Of a stretch of 64,000 nt of DNA, positions 1 to 10,976 are shown in pieces. Within the stretch, counting starts at the first letter, position 1. Every line of letters starts with the position of its first letter. The stretch comes from Pleodorina starrii (taxonomy: Eukaryota > Chlorophyta > Chlorophyceae > Chlamydomonadales > Volvocaceae): positions 124,001-188,000 of the forward strand of contig BRXU01000061.1 in NCBI GenBank assembly GCA_030267565.1. The letters run 5' to 3'. The position numbers and the translations under genes are program-made. The notes below the pieces were generated by a model. That model had not been told where the DNA came from. It saw only the letters and a list, made by a program, of their open reading frames with translations, and searched no databases.

Positions 1-2
1 TG

Positions 3-152
3 GTGCGGCAGGTGCTGGAAGGGGAGGTGCGCCTGCAGGTGCCTACGCCCGTCAAGCTGAGCGCGGGGCCTAGCTGGGGGCAGATGCAGGAGTATGAGCC
101 GCCGCCGTCGCCGCAGCGGCTGATGCCACCGCCGCCGCCCCAGCAGCGGTAG
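3..152 (+). CDS. Family A DNA polymerase (POLQ/POLN type), C-terminal fragment
   Basis: This is the last 49 codons of a gene running off the left edge, ending at TAG 150-152. The frame opened at base 3 has a hydrophobic strand, then P-V-K-L-S-A-G-P-S-W-G, then a short Pro/Gln-rich tail. Polymerase theta and nu end in almost the same way (basic strand, S/K-x-G-x-S-W-G), and bacterial Pol I keeps the equivalent strand. Theta-type polymerases act in microhomology-mediated repair of double-strand breaks in the nucleus. The polyproline end after the conserved part is an algal addition. Only the tail is visible, so theta cannot be told from nu, and an organellar Pol I-like enzyme is less likely but possible. 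Confidence 0.55.
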   Translation: MRQVLEGEVRLQVPTPVKLSAGPSWGQMQEYEPPPSPQRLMPPPPPQQR

Positions 153-1696
153 CAGTAACGGAGGTCGAGTGATACTGTTACGGCCGTCCGGCAGTGGCGG
201 CGGCCGCAGCAGCTGCAGAGGCTACATGAGTTCCAGCGGCAGGGATGGCAAGGATACGAACTGTCTCTTGTGGTAATTACAGTGGGCTCCAGGCCCTCCG
301 AACGACTGTACGAGCTGCCGTGAGACCTGGCCCCAACGAATGCGAGCCGTCGGCCGTCCGTACATCCGTACATTCTGCTACCGACGGTTAGTGAGCATCA
401 GCGCCGGTTTGTGTGTGGTGATCCAGTGGTTCAGCATCCAGAACTGCCTTTGCGATCCAGTTATGGTAAGCCAGACCAAAAGGTGTGCCATTGGGTTGGG
501 AGAGCTGGGCTTGCAGGAGTTGAGAGGGGCGGCGGCGCTGACGTGAGTGCATGATTACGGATAAGATGCATTATTTCGTGTTTGTGGATGCCGTCACGTG
601 GTGCAGGATGGCGTGCTACGTTTTAAGCTGCGGACTACGGTGGGAATGCAGGGTAGAAAACGAACTCAAATGGGTTGAGGAGGAAGTCGGGCAGCGGTAA
701 CCCCGGGCAGAGTGGTGACCCGCGGGTCAGGCGGGAGTAGACATTATTGAACTGAACGAAGGGTACTTCTCGCACCGTGCGTGTCACGGCGAAACACGGT
801 TTTGGCGCTGGGAGGCTTCTTCTGATTGACCGGGCGCTTCTTGAGGTGCGAGGGTTCGAAGCCATTGGGGCACTCCGCCGCGCTGTGGACGTACCAACAA
901 GTATGTGCTTGCTCCGCTTGCGCGGAGGCGCGGAGGCTTTGCCTTCACTTGCCCTCGCTCTTACGTAGAGACGTTGGCGGTGAAACCCGCTGAATTCATT
1001 CACTGCACATGATCTGGTCCGGTGGCCGCGGCGCTGCGCAAGAGCGAAGCAGAAAACTCCACCCCCATACCCACCACCACCACCACCACCACCATGTCCC
1101 CACAGTGGCACAACCTCGAACAACACACCCGACGCTAAGGGGCGTCGCGCTCCGGAGCAGCTCCGCGGCGGGGGCTCCGGCAAAAAACGCAACAGTGTCA
1201 CCGCCCCACAAAGCCCAAGATATCACAGCAGACAGCCGCTCAATCTCTTGAGCGCAGATGACTTCCGAGACCAAATTATGCATGGCCCTTCGGTTGTGGT
1301 ACCGGTCACGTTTCCACCTGTAGGGTCCTCGCATTGGGATCCCCGTTCAGCATTGTCCGTCCTCACCAAAATAAAATACGACAGACGCCAGCCGAGAATA
1401 TGACGCAATATTTCTTAAGCGCTTTCAAAACGTTGTATCTCACGGGGTCCGATGCACCCTCTACCATGTGATGATGTGCCTTTAAACCGTTTAACTTCCA
1501 CGTCGACATACGAGCCTGCCACACAGTCTGTCGCCAAATGCCATCCGAGCACTCCGAAAACCGCCTGTTAAGGCAGGGGTTGCGAAAACCAGACGAAAAC
1601 TGACAACCCCCTCTGCACGCGCCTCACGATCCCGGATCTACGCCTCTCACGCGCTTCACTCCGGAAACCCTACAACAACTCCTGCTGATCCCCGAA
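153..1696. other. Intergenic region between convergent genes
   Basis: Both neighbours end here, so the stretch should hold their 3' UTRs. I see only short ORFs without recognisable domains. One, at 777-968, starts on a GTG codon and has no family resemblance. The only structured element is a CCA triplet run near 1071-1093. Confidence 0.5.
1071..1093. repeat. CCA triplet microsatellite
   Basis: An uninterrupted run of about eight CCA/CAC units in non-coding sequence. It creates His or Trp runs in overlapping spurious ORFs. Confidence 0.8.
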
Positions 1697-4600
1697 CTAC
1701 TCGGCAACGGGCGTGCTGCCTGCCACCGTCGCCACCACCACCTCCTCCTCCTTGGCCGGCTCCGCTACGGCGCCCTCGCCCATGTCCTCGCCGACCGCCA
1801 CGCCGGGCAGCGGCTCCGCCGCCATTGCCGTCTGCTCCTGGACCGCCGCCGCGACCACATCTCCGCATGCGGGCAGCCCGGCCATGACCCGCTCCAGCCA
1901 GGGCAGCAGCTCCGCGTGAACCAGCTCCGGCTTGTCGTCGTGGAGGCAGTGGCCCACGTCTGCGTGCAGGGGACCAACGCAGGCAGCCTATTAGCTGGTA
2001 AACGGAGGAACCTAGGACGTAGGGACGGCGGCTACTCCGTGTGGCGCGGGCAACACGGAGGGACCGGCGATGAAGTGAGGAGACCAAACCCAAAAGGACG
2101 CGCCTTCCTAAAAGACAAACGTTGCATTGCAAGGTTTCCGTACTGACCTTGAAGCATTTTAAATGTGGTCTCGGGGCGCCGACCTGGCAGCGCTTGCAGG
2201 AAGCGGCCCACGGGTCCGTCGACGGGCGTCAGGGTGTCCTTGTCGCCCCACAGGACCAGCAGCGGGCCCTTGAGGTCGGGGATCAGGTTCCAGGGCTTGG
2301 GACCCGGCGGACCTGAAAGAAACCAGGAGACGCATCACCAGGAGACCAGCAACCGTTCAGACCGGAGCGAAGTCTAGTACAACCATCTTGGGACGATGTT
2401 GAAGCAAAACGTTCTGCTGTCAGGAACAGAGGAGCATTCGCAGCGCAATATCCCACGTGGCCAGATGGCCGACGCCACTGCTGCGATCCTGCTGCTGAAC
2501 CACCCTTCCCAACCCCGCCGGCACCCGATGCCACCCTTCTAAGCGCTGAACGGACCCTCTGTCACCCTTCAAAAGCGCTCGTGGCACCCACTGCCACCTT
2601 TCAAGGGCGACGCACACCACCCATTGTCACTCTCCCGGAACCCACTGGCCCTGCCACTCCCCAGTCCGCCTCCCGCCCTCACCTGTGATGACGCTCACGA
2701 ACACCTCCCGCGCCCCCGGGTCGCAGCTGGGCGCAAAGATCTCCTCCACCAGGTCCGCGTCCACGTTGGAGGGGTTGCGGTACACACCGTTTGCCAGAAC
2801 CTGCCGGATGTTGTCGCGGGTCCTGCACCACGGGCCGAAGCAAGTAAGCAAAGGGCGATGTCATCGGGGTTTCCAGACATCTGCGCAAGCCTTGAACCCC
2901 AACGTCCGTTGCGGTTCGCACCCAGCAACAAACAGCCCCCCGGCATCGAAGTTGCTCCGCTGGTAACGAGTGACAACGCCTATGCCACGTGCCACACCTT
3001 GATATACCCGTGATACACAGCGTCACACGACCGGTCTTCAAAGTCCAACGCACCACCTGACTTGATCGTTCCAGCTGCCATTGAGTACTCCGCGGCCCGG
3101 TTCCCCTTGCCCGCTGTATGTCGGCCCCACCCACCTGACGTTGTTGAAGAGCGCCGCGCTGACCGCCGGGATGGAGAGCAGGAAGTCGATGAACAGCAGC
3201 ACCGGGTAGAGCGCCAGGATGCGCCAGTCGCCGATGACACCCTTGTTGTTCATGGCGCCCGCAGAGTTGAGCAGCACGGTGCCGCGGACGGCCTCCTGCG
3301 GGGAGGCGGCGTTGACCTGCGTTGGGGCGGGGCGGGGTGGAGACGGGAGGGGTTGGTTGCATGAGGGCAGGATGTGGGTGGCGTGGGTCGAGGTGGTTCC
3401 CCCGCGCCGGTTGCTTTAGGACAAGCCACGGCGGGCTGCCGTTGACCTGGGCCTGACCTTTTGATTCTGGTGGCGCTAAGTCGTGTGCTTCGGGGTTCAT
3501 CGGGTTGCAAGCGCGGTTTGACAATAGTTCACAACGTTTTAACCTGGTCGATCGGGCTACTGCTGGGCCTTGAGCGGCTGCTCAGCTCGGTTGCTCTCAG
3601 CGCCTCACAGGCCGAGGTGCTGCCCTGCGCCTAGGGGAAAGCCCCCGTGGAGGGCCCCGTGGGGCAGCGCTGGCGGGTCCAAGGGGCCGACCCAGCCGGC
3701 CGCCCGCTGGACCCACCATGAGGCACGCCAGCGCCCCGATGGAGTTGCCCACCATCACCACGGGCTTCCCGGCCATGAACTCGGCGTTGAAGTCCAGCAG
3801 CAGGTCCCGCCACAGCTCCATGCTGAGGTGGGTGTCGGGGTGCCGTGCCGGGGACAGAGGAGGGGCAAGTAAAGGAAGAAGCCGCAGCGGACAGATAAGG
3901 GGAGGGACGGGCCATTGGCAGTCCGGATCGGGTTTGGGCCGCGGCAGGATGGAATGTGCGAAGAGGAGGGAGGAGGGTTATGTCGACAGGTGACGACCGA
4001 CTACACCCCGGGCGGCACGCACCTGTACTGCAGAATAGGCTTCGATGATTTACCAAATCCCAGAAGGTCAATCGCGTACACCTGACGGGACCGAGGGGTC
4101 AGGTGAAATTTATGAAGCGACCCGGGATGACGGGGACTGGCAGGAGGGCGCGGTGCGGGTCCGGTAGCCTTGATTACGGGTTTGGGTCCTTGTTTCGGTC
4201 GGGCCGGGAATAGGGGCAACGCATCAACTGCCGTCCACAGCCTCGAGATTCCGATATTTGAAGCCGAGAACGTTTCCTAGCGGTGTGACGTGGCGATCGA
4301 TCATCTGGGCAGATATTTGGGCAGATATCAACCCCGAGTCGTCCCCGGTGCGGCCACACGTACCGGCGCTCGACCCGCACCCGAATAGGCCCCTGATCAA
4401 GATGTGCGAACTACCAACCTTGTACTTTTCAGCTAGGATAGGAATGTTGCGACGGTAATGGAACGACGACAGCCCAAACCCGTGGACAAGCACGACGGGC
4501 TCGCCACATCCAGCGGTCTTGTAGTGAATCGTATGCCCGCGCCATTTCCATGTGTGCGATGACCAGCCATACTTGTCATTTGCGCTTGTGGAGGCAGTCT

Positions 4601-4790
4601 CAACGCTCTGGACGCCGCTTGCGACGGTTGATGGTGCAGTTGAGGCAAAAGGGTTCACGCCACCATCGGCAGCTGCATGCACGCGCCCGCTAGCACATCG
4701 TGAAGCCTTAAATACAGTCCCGAGGCAAGGCGCTGGCTTGACACCACGTGCAGTCACTCCGCTGCAGCGAGCCTGATATTGTAGTTTCAT
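1697..4790 (-). CDS. Plastid-targeted alpha/beta hydrolase
   Basis: Seven exons give 428 residues: 4419-4790, 4023-4081, 3717-3822, 3135-3316, 2683-2822, 2148-2312 and 1697-1959. All phases agree. The first ~75 residues are Ala/Ser/Thr/Val-rich and look like a chloroplast transit peptide. The fold follows: W-x-W-R-G-H-x-I-H-Y strand, oxyanion loop H-G-F-G at ~103, strand A-I-D-L-L-G-F-G after the first intron, and nucleophile elbow G-N-S-I-G with Ser171. The acid is in W-G-D-K-D (~310-312) and the base in V-G-H-C-L-H (His345). Order and spacing match the plant chloroplast hydrolases around Arabidopsis At4g36530, relatives of pheophytinase and chlorophyll dephytylase. The Glu/Ala/Val-rich C-terminal tail is extra. 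The substrate is unknown; hydrolysis of a pigment or lipid ester in the plastid is only an inference. Confidence 0.85.
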
Positions 4791-5703
4791 TTTTCAAGAG
4801 CAAACTTCTCACGCGGAATTTTATATATAGAGCAGTAGAGGATAATAAATAAAATACATACAGCGCTTGCAAGCTTCTGTCCTGGATCCAGAAATACGGC
4901 GTTTGGTGGAAATCGGACTCGGCCAAAGACTTGCTCTTTCGCGCAGCAAGTAGCTCATAACACCTTCATGACCAAGGAAACAGACAGGCACACCTGAAGA
5001 CAACTTACGAAGAGGCCCAGCTGTCTGATGTTACCATAGCCTTTTCGCGTTTAATTTTCCGTCCTTATTTCCATCAAGGCTTGCTTTATCCATAGATATA
5101 GCTTCAGATGACACATCCCAAACCACGTAGCAGCAGCCTCCAGCGCAGCTCTCGCGCCGGGTCCGTGAAGCGTGGGCATCGAGGGCCAACGCCCAGGCGC
5201 CTCTCCGACCTCCAAGAACGGCCCGCATGGGATGTGCGTAAATAATCTTGTCAGGCACTCTTTCGACGCCTTTTGTACATGGGGTCGAGTCCTACTGTCC
5301 GGTGCGGGGTCGGTGCCTGCAGACAACTTCATCCAACCTCGACCGGTTCAAGCTCTCAACCGAGGAGCAGGTATCAGTGCCTGCGGTTGTAGCGTATGGC
5401 TTGCCAAATACAAGGCCTTACACGCTGTCGCTGCCGTGGCAGGAGCGGCGCAAGGCCTCCCGCGTCTCCAAGAACCGTCCCCTGGCGTCATCGGATGGGA
5501 AAAGATGCTTCTTGGAGGGTAAGCCTGATTTGCTTGGCTCTGCGAGAGCCCGCGTGACTGGGCATCCGTCATTGCCACACGCCCCAGTCGCTGTCACGCC
5601 GGAAAAAAGTGAAAGGATTTCGAAGTGCATAAACAATACCCCGCGACGCACGAAACCAGCAACCGGCTTACCCCGCCTCCATCTGCCTGTTCCCCCGCTA
5701 TGC
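4791..5703. other. Divergent intergenic region
   Basis: It separates the minus-strand hydrolase from the plus-strand coiled-coil gene and should carry both promoters. From about 5248 an open frame continues into the coiled-coil gene, but it begins on TTG and has no ATG before 5704. It may be 5' UTR or part of an upstream coding exon. Confidence 0.4.
4819..4828 (-). promoter_or_regulatory. TATA-like box of the hydrolase gene
   Basis: On the minus strand a TATATATAAA stretch lies about 30-40 nt before the ATG at 4790 in otherwise mixed sequence. If used, it implies a very short 5' UTR. An upstream non-coding exon would make it irrelevant. Confidence 0.35.
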
Positions 5704-8700
5704 ATGCCCACGATTGAAACCGACGCCACAGCGTGGGCCAAGCACGTCGCTGCCGGTATGCTGCGGGAGGACACCGAGCCCGACCAGGACCGGCCTCGCG
5801 GCAGCTCGGTGACCGGGGACCTGCCTATCAACTACGGAAACGTGGTAGAGATGCTGCGCAAGTCCCCATCCGCAGCAGCAGCAAAAACAGAAACAACATC
5901 AGCATTGCCGGTGCATGCCAGAGCCACAGTGGCTGACAGCCAGGCCAGCCCGTCTGGATCCGGTATGGAGACTTCCTTCACCTTGCCGTCGACGGAGATC
6001 AGCGCGCAGCCGTTCCTTTTTGGCGGCGCCTCATCCTCAACCGTGGCGGCTGCAGGTCCAGGCCGCAGCACCGTATGGGCTGTTGAGCCCGCGGGAACAA
6101 CAGGGCCAGGGTCAGGGCCCCAAGCGAGGCACCCAACACAGGGGCCCAATGTGGCGGAGGCGAAAGCAGGGCCCAAGGGACGGGCTGGGGTCGCAACAAC
6201 CGGCACTGCGGCGGTGGAGGCCAACGGCGGCGGGGCCCCGCTTCATCGGGGCGACGTTAGCATCACACCCGCGTCGCTCAGGCCCAGGTGGGGCCGAGTT
6301 GTCAATCCCAATGTCCCCGCCCCTCCCAGCTCACAACCCCAAAGTGACCTAATGTTCCTTTGTCGCCGCGTCACAATCGTGGCCGCCCCAGACCCTCGCT
6401 CGTGATTTTTACTAGCGTAACCTCTTCGCCAGCTATGCACCCACGCCTGCCCTGTTTTTCGAAAATGACTGTTTTGTGTGTCAAGTTTAGCGAACTCCAG
6501 TAGAGCCGCTAACCTGCCTCTCCGCGCAGGTTCAACCCCGCAGACGCCACCACCATCATTGCCTTCGGGGAGGAGAGCGAGGATAGGGACGACAACGGGG
6601 GGCCCAGCAGCAGGGACAGCCCTGGCGACGGCGCAGGAGCAGCAGCAGAGGGCAGGGCGGGCGAGACGGACCCGGTGACGGCTGCCTTTGAGGCTGCCCT
6701 GCTAGGCCGAGGGGGACCAGTGACCGGCGGGGGCTCGGGCCTGGGCGGCGGTCCAAGCCTGGCCTGGGCGACCAGCCGGAGCACAGCGTCGCCCATTGAC
6801 ACCGCGGCGGTGGGTGGCATACGTGCAAGGTTGGGTGGGTATTTGGTGTGATACAACATACAAGGTTGGGTAGGATAATGCAGTATTGGGAACGGCGCGA
6901 AAGGGTGGCAGATGGGATGTCTGAGAAGTGGGTCAGTGGTTACGGTATTGGACCGTGGATAGAGGGTCGGGGAGCGCGCAGTGTCATACATGCGCTGCCT
7001 GGGCAGCGGCAGCGGTGACGGCCAACGGCCATGGCGGCGAGGCGCGCGCCGCACTGCATGTGATCGCCGATAAACGGGTATAGCGTTTCCACGACTTCTG
7101 ATGCTGTTGCGCATGCCCCGTAACTTGCCAACCGACGGCTTGATAATGATAAGTGTAACCTGCAACGCGCGGCCCCAAACCGCCAGGCGGATGTGGAGCG
7201 GCGCCTGCGCGCCCTGGAGGCTGCCTTGGGGCCTAGAGGAGGACATGGGGGTGCGGTGGGCTCGTTGCCGGTTCACGAAGAGGTGGCGGAGATGCGGCGG
7301 GAGATGCGGCAGGTAGGTCCCGCGACTTTGCCGAGTGGGGTCAGTGGGGCATGGATCCACGCGCAGACGCGCGTGCTGCCCTATTCTGTGCGCCCTATTC
7401 TGTGTGCCCTATTCTGTAGCTGCGCGTACTCGGTAGTTCGGGTTCAACGCCTGGCGCGTGTGTGCCCTTGTCATCCGCCCGTCCGTCCCTCGGCTCTCGT
7501 GCGTCCTCACATGAGCATCCCGGACCGCCACCCGCAGATCCAGAGCGACAACGCGAAGTTACGCCAGGAGCTGGGCGCGTTCTCCAGCCACGCAAGCATG
7601 CTCCTGACGCAGCTGCAGGTACGTGCGCCAAAGCGGCGTGTGAGGGTTCGGAGGCGGATGAGCTGCCCTGAACTAGAGCAGCGGGTGGGCTGGGGGGATG
7701 GCGGGCACTTCGGGGTTGCAGATGGCTGATAGGGCCCCAACAGCAGCCTGAACTTGATAGATGGCCTCCCATTTTCCCTGCCAGGCCATTGCTATTACTT
7801 TATGGATTTTAGGGCGTGGCATTCAACTGTTCGATTTCGCGCTGCCACCCTCTTCGCGCATGGCCGGTTCTCTTCCAGGCGCAAGTGCAACACCTCCTGC
7901 GGACTTCCGGTAGCGGTGGCGCTGGGGCGGCCAGCGTAGCGGCGCCCCCTGCGCCAGCGCCAGCCCCCTTTTCCTCCTCGCGACAGCACCAGACGGCACC
8001 GCACCGTCAAGCGCAGCAGCCCCTGGGCCCCGCCCCCGGGACTACCACGTCCATCCCCACGACGACTGCTGCTGCCGCCACCGCGGCGGCGGCGCACAGC
8101 GTCTACGGCAGCCACACATCGTATGGTGATCTGTACGGCGCCCAGCACGCCTCGTCATCGTACCAGCCACAGCAATCGCACCGGCACCAGCCCGCGCCGC
8201 TGGAGCAGCAACAGCCGCTGGCGCGACGCAATATTTTTGCCGACCTGGATACCTCAAGTCTGCGACCATTGGGCACCACCACCCGAAGCGGCGGCGGCGG
8301 CGAGGGCAACGCCGTGGGGATGACTGCGGCGACGCCGTACTCCGCCTTCCGCCCTGCCGGTGCTCACGAGCCCGCGGCGGCGCCATCTCCGCTTATCGAC
8401 GTCGCCGCCGTGCCGTCTGCGCCTTACTCTGTTCCTGTACGTGACATGGACGACGCGGAGGTGGTGCTGCCGTCGTTTGCCGCATTCAGGTGACCATGTG
8501 TCTGGTCTGGGGGCCGGTTATTATCTTATTACCTAGGAATGTCAGCCATCGTCCTCTCGTTGCTGATCGTTGCCGGAAGTTAATGGCATCGTCCTTCTGT
8601 CCTTGTCCTTGAATGTTCTGTGGATTCTTTAACCCGTGTACGTAACGCGCCAGCATCTCATCTTTGCAAACATAAATGCCGTGTCCCCAACTCCTCCATT

Positions 8701-9275
8701 GTTTGTCCGCATGCAGACGGTCCGCTGGCGCCACGACCTTCACGTCAGCGCGGCCCGCGGCGAGCAGCGCCACCCCCGGGTCCCTCACCTCGCCCAACCT
8801 TGCCGCTGCCGCCGCGGCTCCTGCCCCTCCTGGACCCGACCCATCGCGCGTCTCCCCGTCCAGCATCGCGGCCATTCAGGCGCGGCCCTTCCCGACCCAG
8901 TATCAGCCGCGTAGCATCGGCGGCGTCATCGTCCGACCAAACAGCAGCAAGCCGCCGGCGACCACGGGGGTCGGTGCAGTGGCCGCAGCCGCGGCCGGCG
9001 GCGCCAACACCGCAAGCGGCGCCTACGTGACCGCCCTGGCCGCGTCCGCCGCCGCAGCCGCGACTGGATCGAACGCCGCGGCCGTGGAACTGGCGCGCTC
9101 TCACTCGGGCCTGCCGCAGCCGATGGTGTTCAGCGTGGGGCCCGAGTTCCGGAGCGTGCGCGCCACGGGACTGTCCGCCGAAAATTCCATGTCGCTGTCC
9201 GCCCACAGCGCGGCGGCCGCGGCAGCGCGTTCCAAGGCATCCGTGCCCTCACGTTCAGCGCATCGTCCTGAGTGA
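5704..9275 (+). CDS. Coiled-coil, low-complexity protein of unknown function
   Basis: Six exons join in phase: 5704-6287, 6530-6809, 7187-7312, 7538-7618, 7879-8489 and 8717-9275. They give about 746 residues. The start is the first ATG in the open frame; the frame is open back to ~5248, so a longer N terminus or an upstream exon is possible. Residues ~1-440 are Ala/Gly/Pro-rich, with an acidic patch (G-E-E-S-E-D-R-D-D). Exons 3-5 encode heptad-like helices: V-E-R-R-L-R-A-L-E-A-A-L, E-E-V-A-E-M-R-R-E-M-R-Q, N-A-K-L-R-Q-E-L and L-L-T-Q-L-Q. They are likely a coiled coil of ~70 residues. The last ~390 residues are Ala/Gln/Ser-rich and probably disordered. I recognise no catalytic domain. A structural or scaffold role is inference only. 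Confidence 0.65.
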
Positions 9276-10151
9276 CATGTGGCCCATTGCAGAGGCCATG
9301 TATATCCGCGCCGGGGACGGCGCGGTGAGCGCGTGTCCTTGGCGGCGTTATCGCTTGCGATGTTCAGTCTGCGCAGTTCTGGTATGGGCAGCGCAATGCC
9401 CAAAAGGACGGCTAGCGACGTGACGGTGATGTCCAGGGTCTTCAAGACTGCTGGTATTTGGCTAACCAGTAGTCCAGTACCACGTACAGCAATGGCGTCG
9501 CAGACTCGTCCGCTGTTGAGGCCGTGGGCTAGGTGTGAATGCGTGGTAACGCTGGCTCGGTTCCCTGGTCGTGTCACAGCCACAGCCCCATGACACGTAT
9601 ACATCCCTGGTGGCCGCTTTGCCGTTCTGTGATTGGACTGAAGGACATGCATCTCTTGAGCCTCTTCCGTGCGACGGGCATTTCGGGCGCAGCACGGTCG
9701 GTGGACATCCCTCCGTGCGAACATTTTTACTGTGAGCAGCCCGCAGCATGTTCCTATCCCGCCCCCTGTCCATACCCATCCGGACGCCTAAGGGGGCATC
9801 GAGGCCCACCGCATGATACATTTGAGGCATCCAGTGCGCGCCGAAGCCCCAAACAGCAGAGACAGCATCCCAGCAAAACAATGAACGACAATGCGCCTGG
9901 TAAAGCAATGCTCGGCGTTTTCTTCAACACCTGCCTTCAGTCGATGCGCACGAGCAGTATGCATTCGCAGCCTCGTCTCGCCGCCCACGTGTCTCATCAA
10001 AGTTCGCACCCAGCTTGACTGACAGTGCCTCACACCCGTGCGTTCGTTTCATGCGCAAGCACCAAAGATTGCCCTAAAGCCGCCCGAAAGGGTGCAAGGA
10101 GAAGTCCTTGCAAATGCAGTGCATGGCCACCACCCCAATTACGACACGCAT

Positions 10152-10156
10152 TGTAA
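10152..10156 (+). terminator. Possible TGTAA poly(A) signal
   Basis: This is the first TGTAA on the plus strand after the coiled-coil gene's stop, about 880 nt downstream. That is long but within the range of algal 3' UTRs. The 9276-10976 region otherwise shows no gene; it is the convergent space shared with the glycosyltransferase 3' end. Confidence 0.35.
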
Positions 10157-10976
10157 CGTCAGAATACATCCGCTCCCGCGGACTTTACCCGCGCACAAAC
10201 GAAGTTCGTAAACTGCAGTTCACTCAGGTGATATGTACAGCATGGGCTGCGCTTGTCGGAATTATCGCTCCGATCCGCTCTTTATTGCACGGGACCGTTG
10301 TGCTCGTACAGCGGCACCAAGGCCGACGGCACACCACGGCTAGCGCTATCGCAATCGGTCACCGTGCTCCAAACAAGCAAACATGCATTCCACTCATGAT
10401 CTCGACTGCACAGTACGCTCACACGCGCAACTCCGTGAAACTGCGACACCAGGATGTGCAATCGAAAGAGCAAACATCATTGCTGCATCCCTGTCGCGCG
10501 TACGCGCATAGCGCGGCGCACGCTCATCCCCAAAGCCCTAAACGGACTTGGGATCGCATATCAGCGTCATACTTGTACGGCGCATCCATGTCATGCATGC
10601 GACGAACCTAAATCGCCGCAAAACTCGAGTGGTTGGGACGAACGCACATGTACACGTGCACACATGGGCCGTGCGTACAATTTCCAAGTCTGACAACTGC
10701 AAAACGTCAGTGTCCTGTCCTACGCTCCTGTGGGCGCAGCCTTTTAGCCCTTAACCTCCCCGCGGAACGCCCACCCGGCCGCCCCGCGCTTGTAGAGGAT
10801 GCCTGCCCTACCCTACCTCCTGCCCTACCTAAGCCCACGAAGTGCATGACCGGCGCAGTACAAACTTCGCACGCCATCCCACGCAACCAATACCAACGAC
10901 ACACGAATGAAGACGCATGCAAGCACGCAGGACTATCCCGCCTCTCCGCTCCCCCTGCTCCGCTCCCTCCCCCTTT

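Noticed and set aside
277..292. 16-nt word TTACAGTGGGCTCCAG shared with 19241-19256
   Set aside because: The flanks are unrelated, and one or so 16-nt match is expected by chance in 64 kb.
5248..5703. Upstream 152-codon extension of the coiled-coil gene
   Set aside because: It begins with TTG, not ATG, and has no conserved look. I started the gene at the first ATG (5704) and left the extension as possible 5' UTR or exon.
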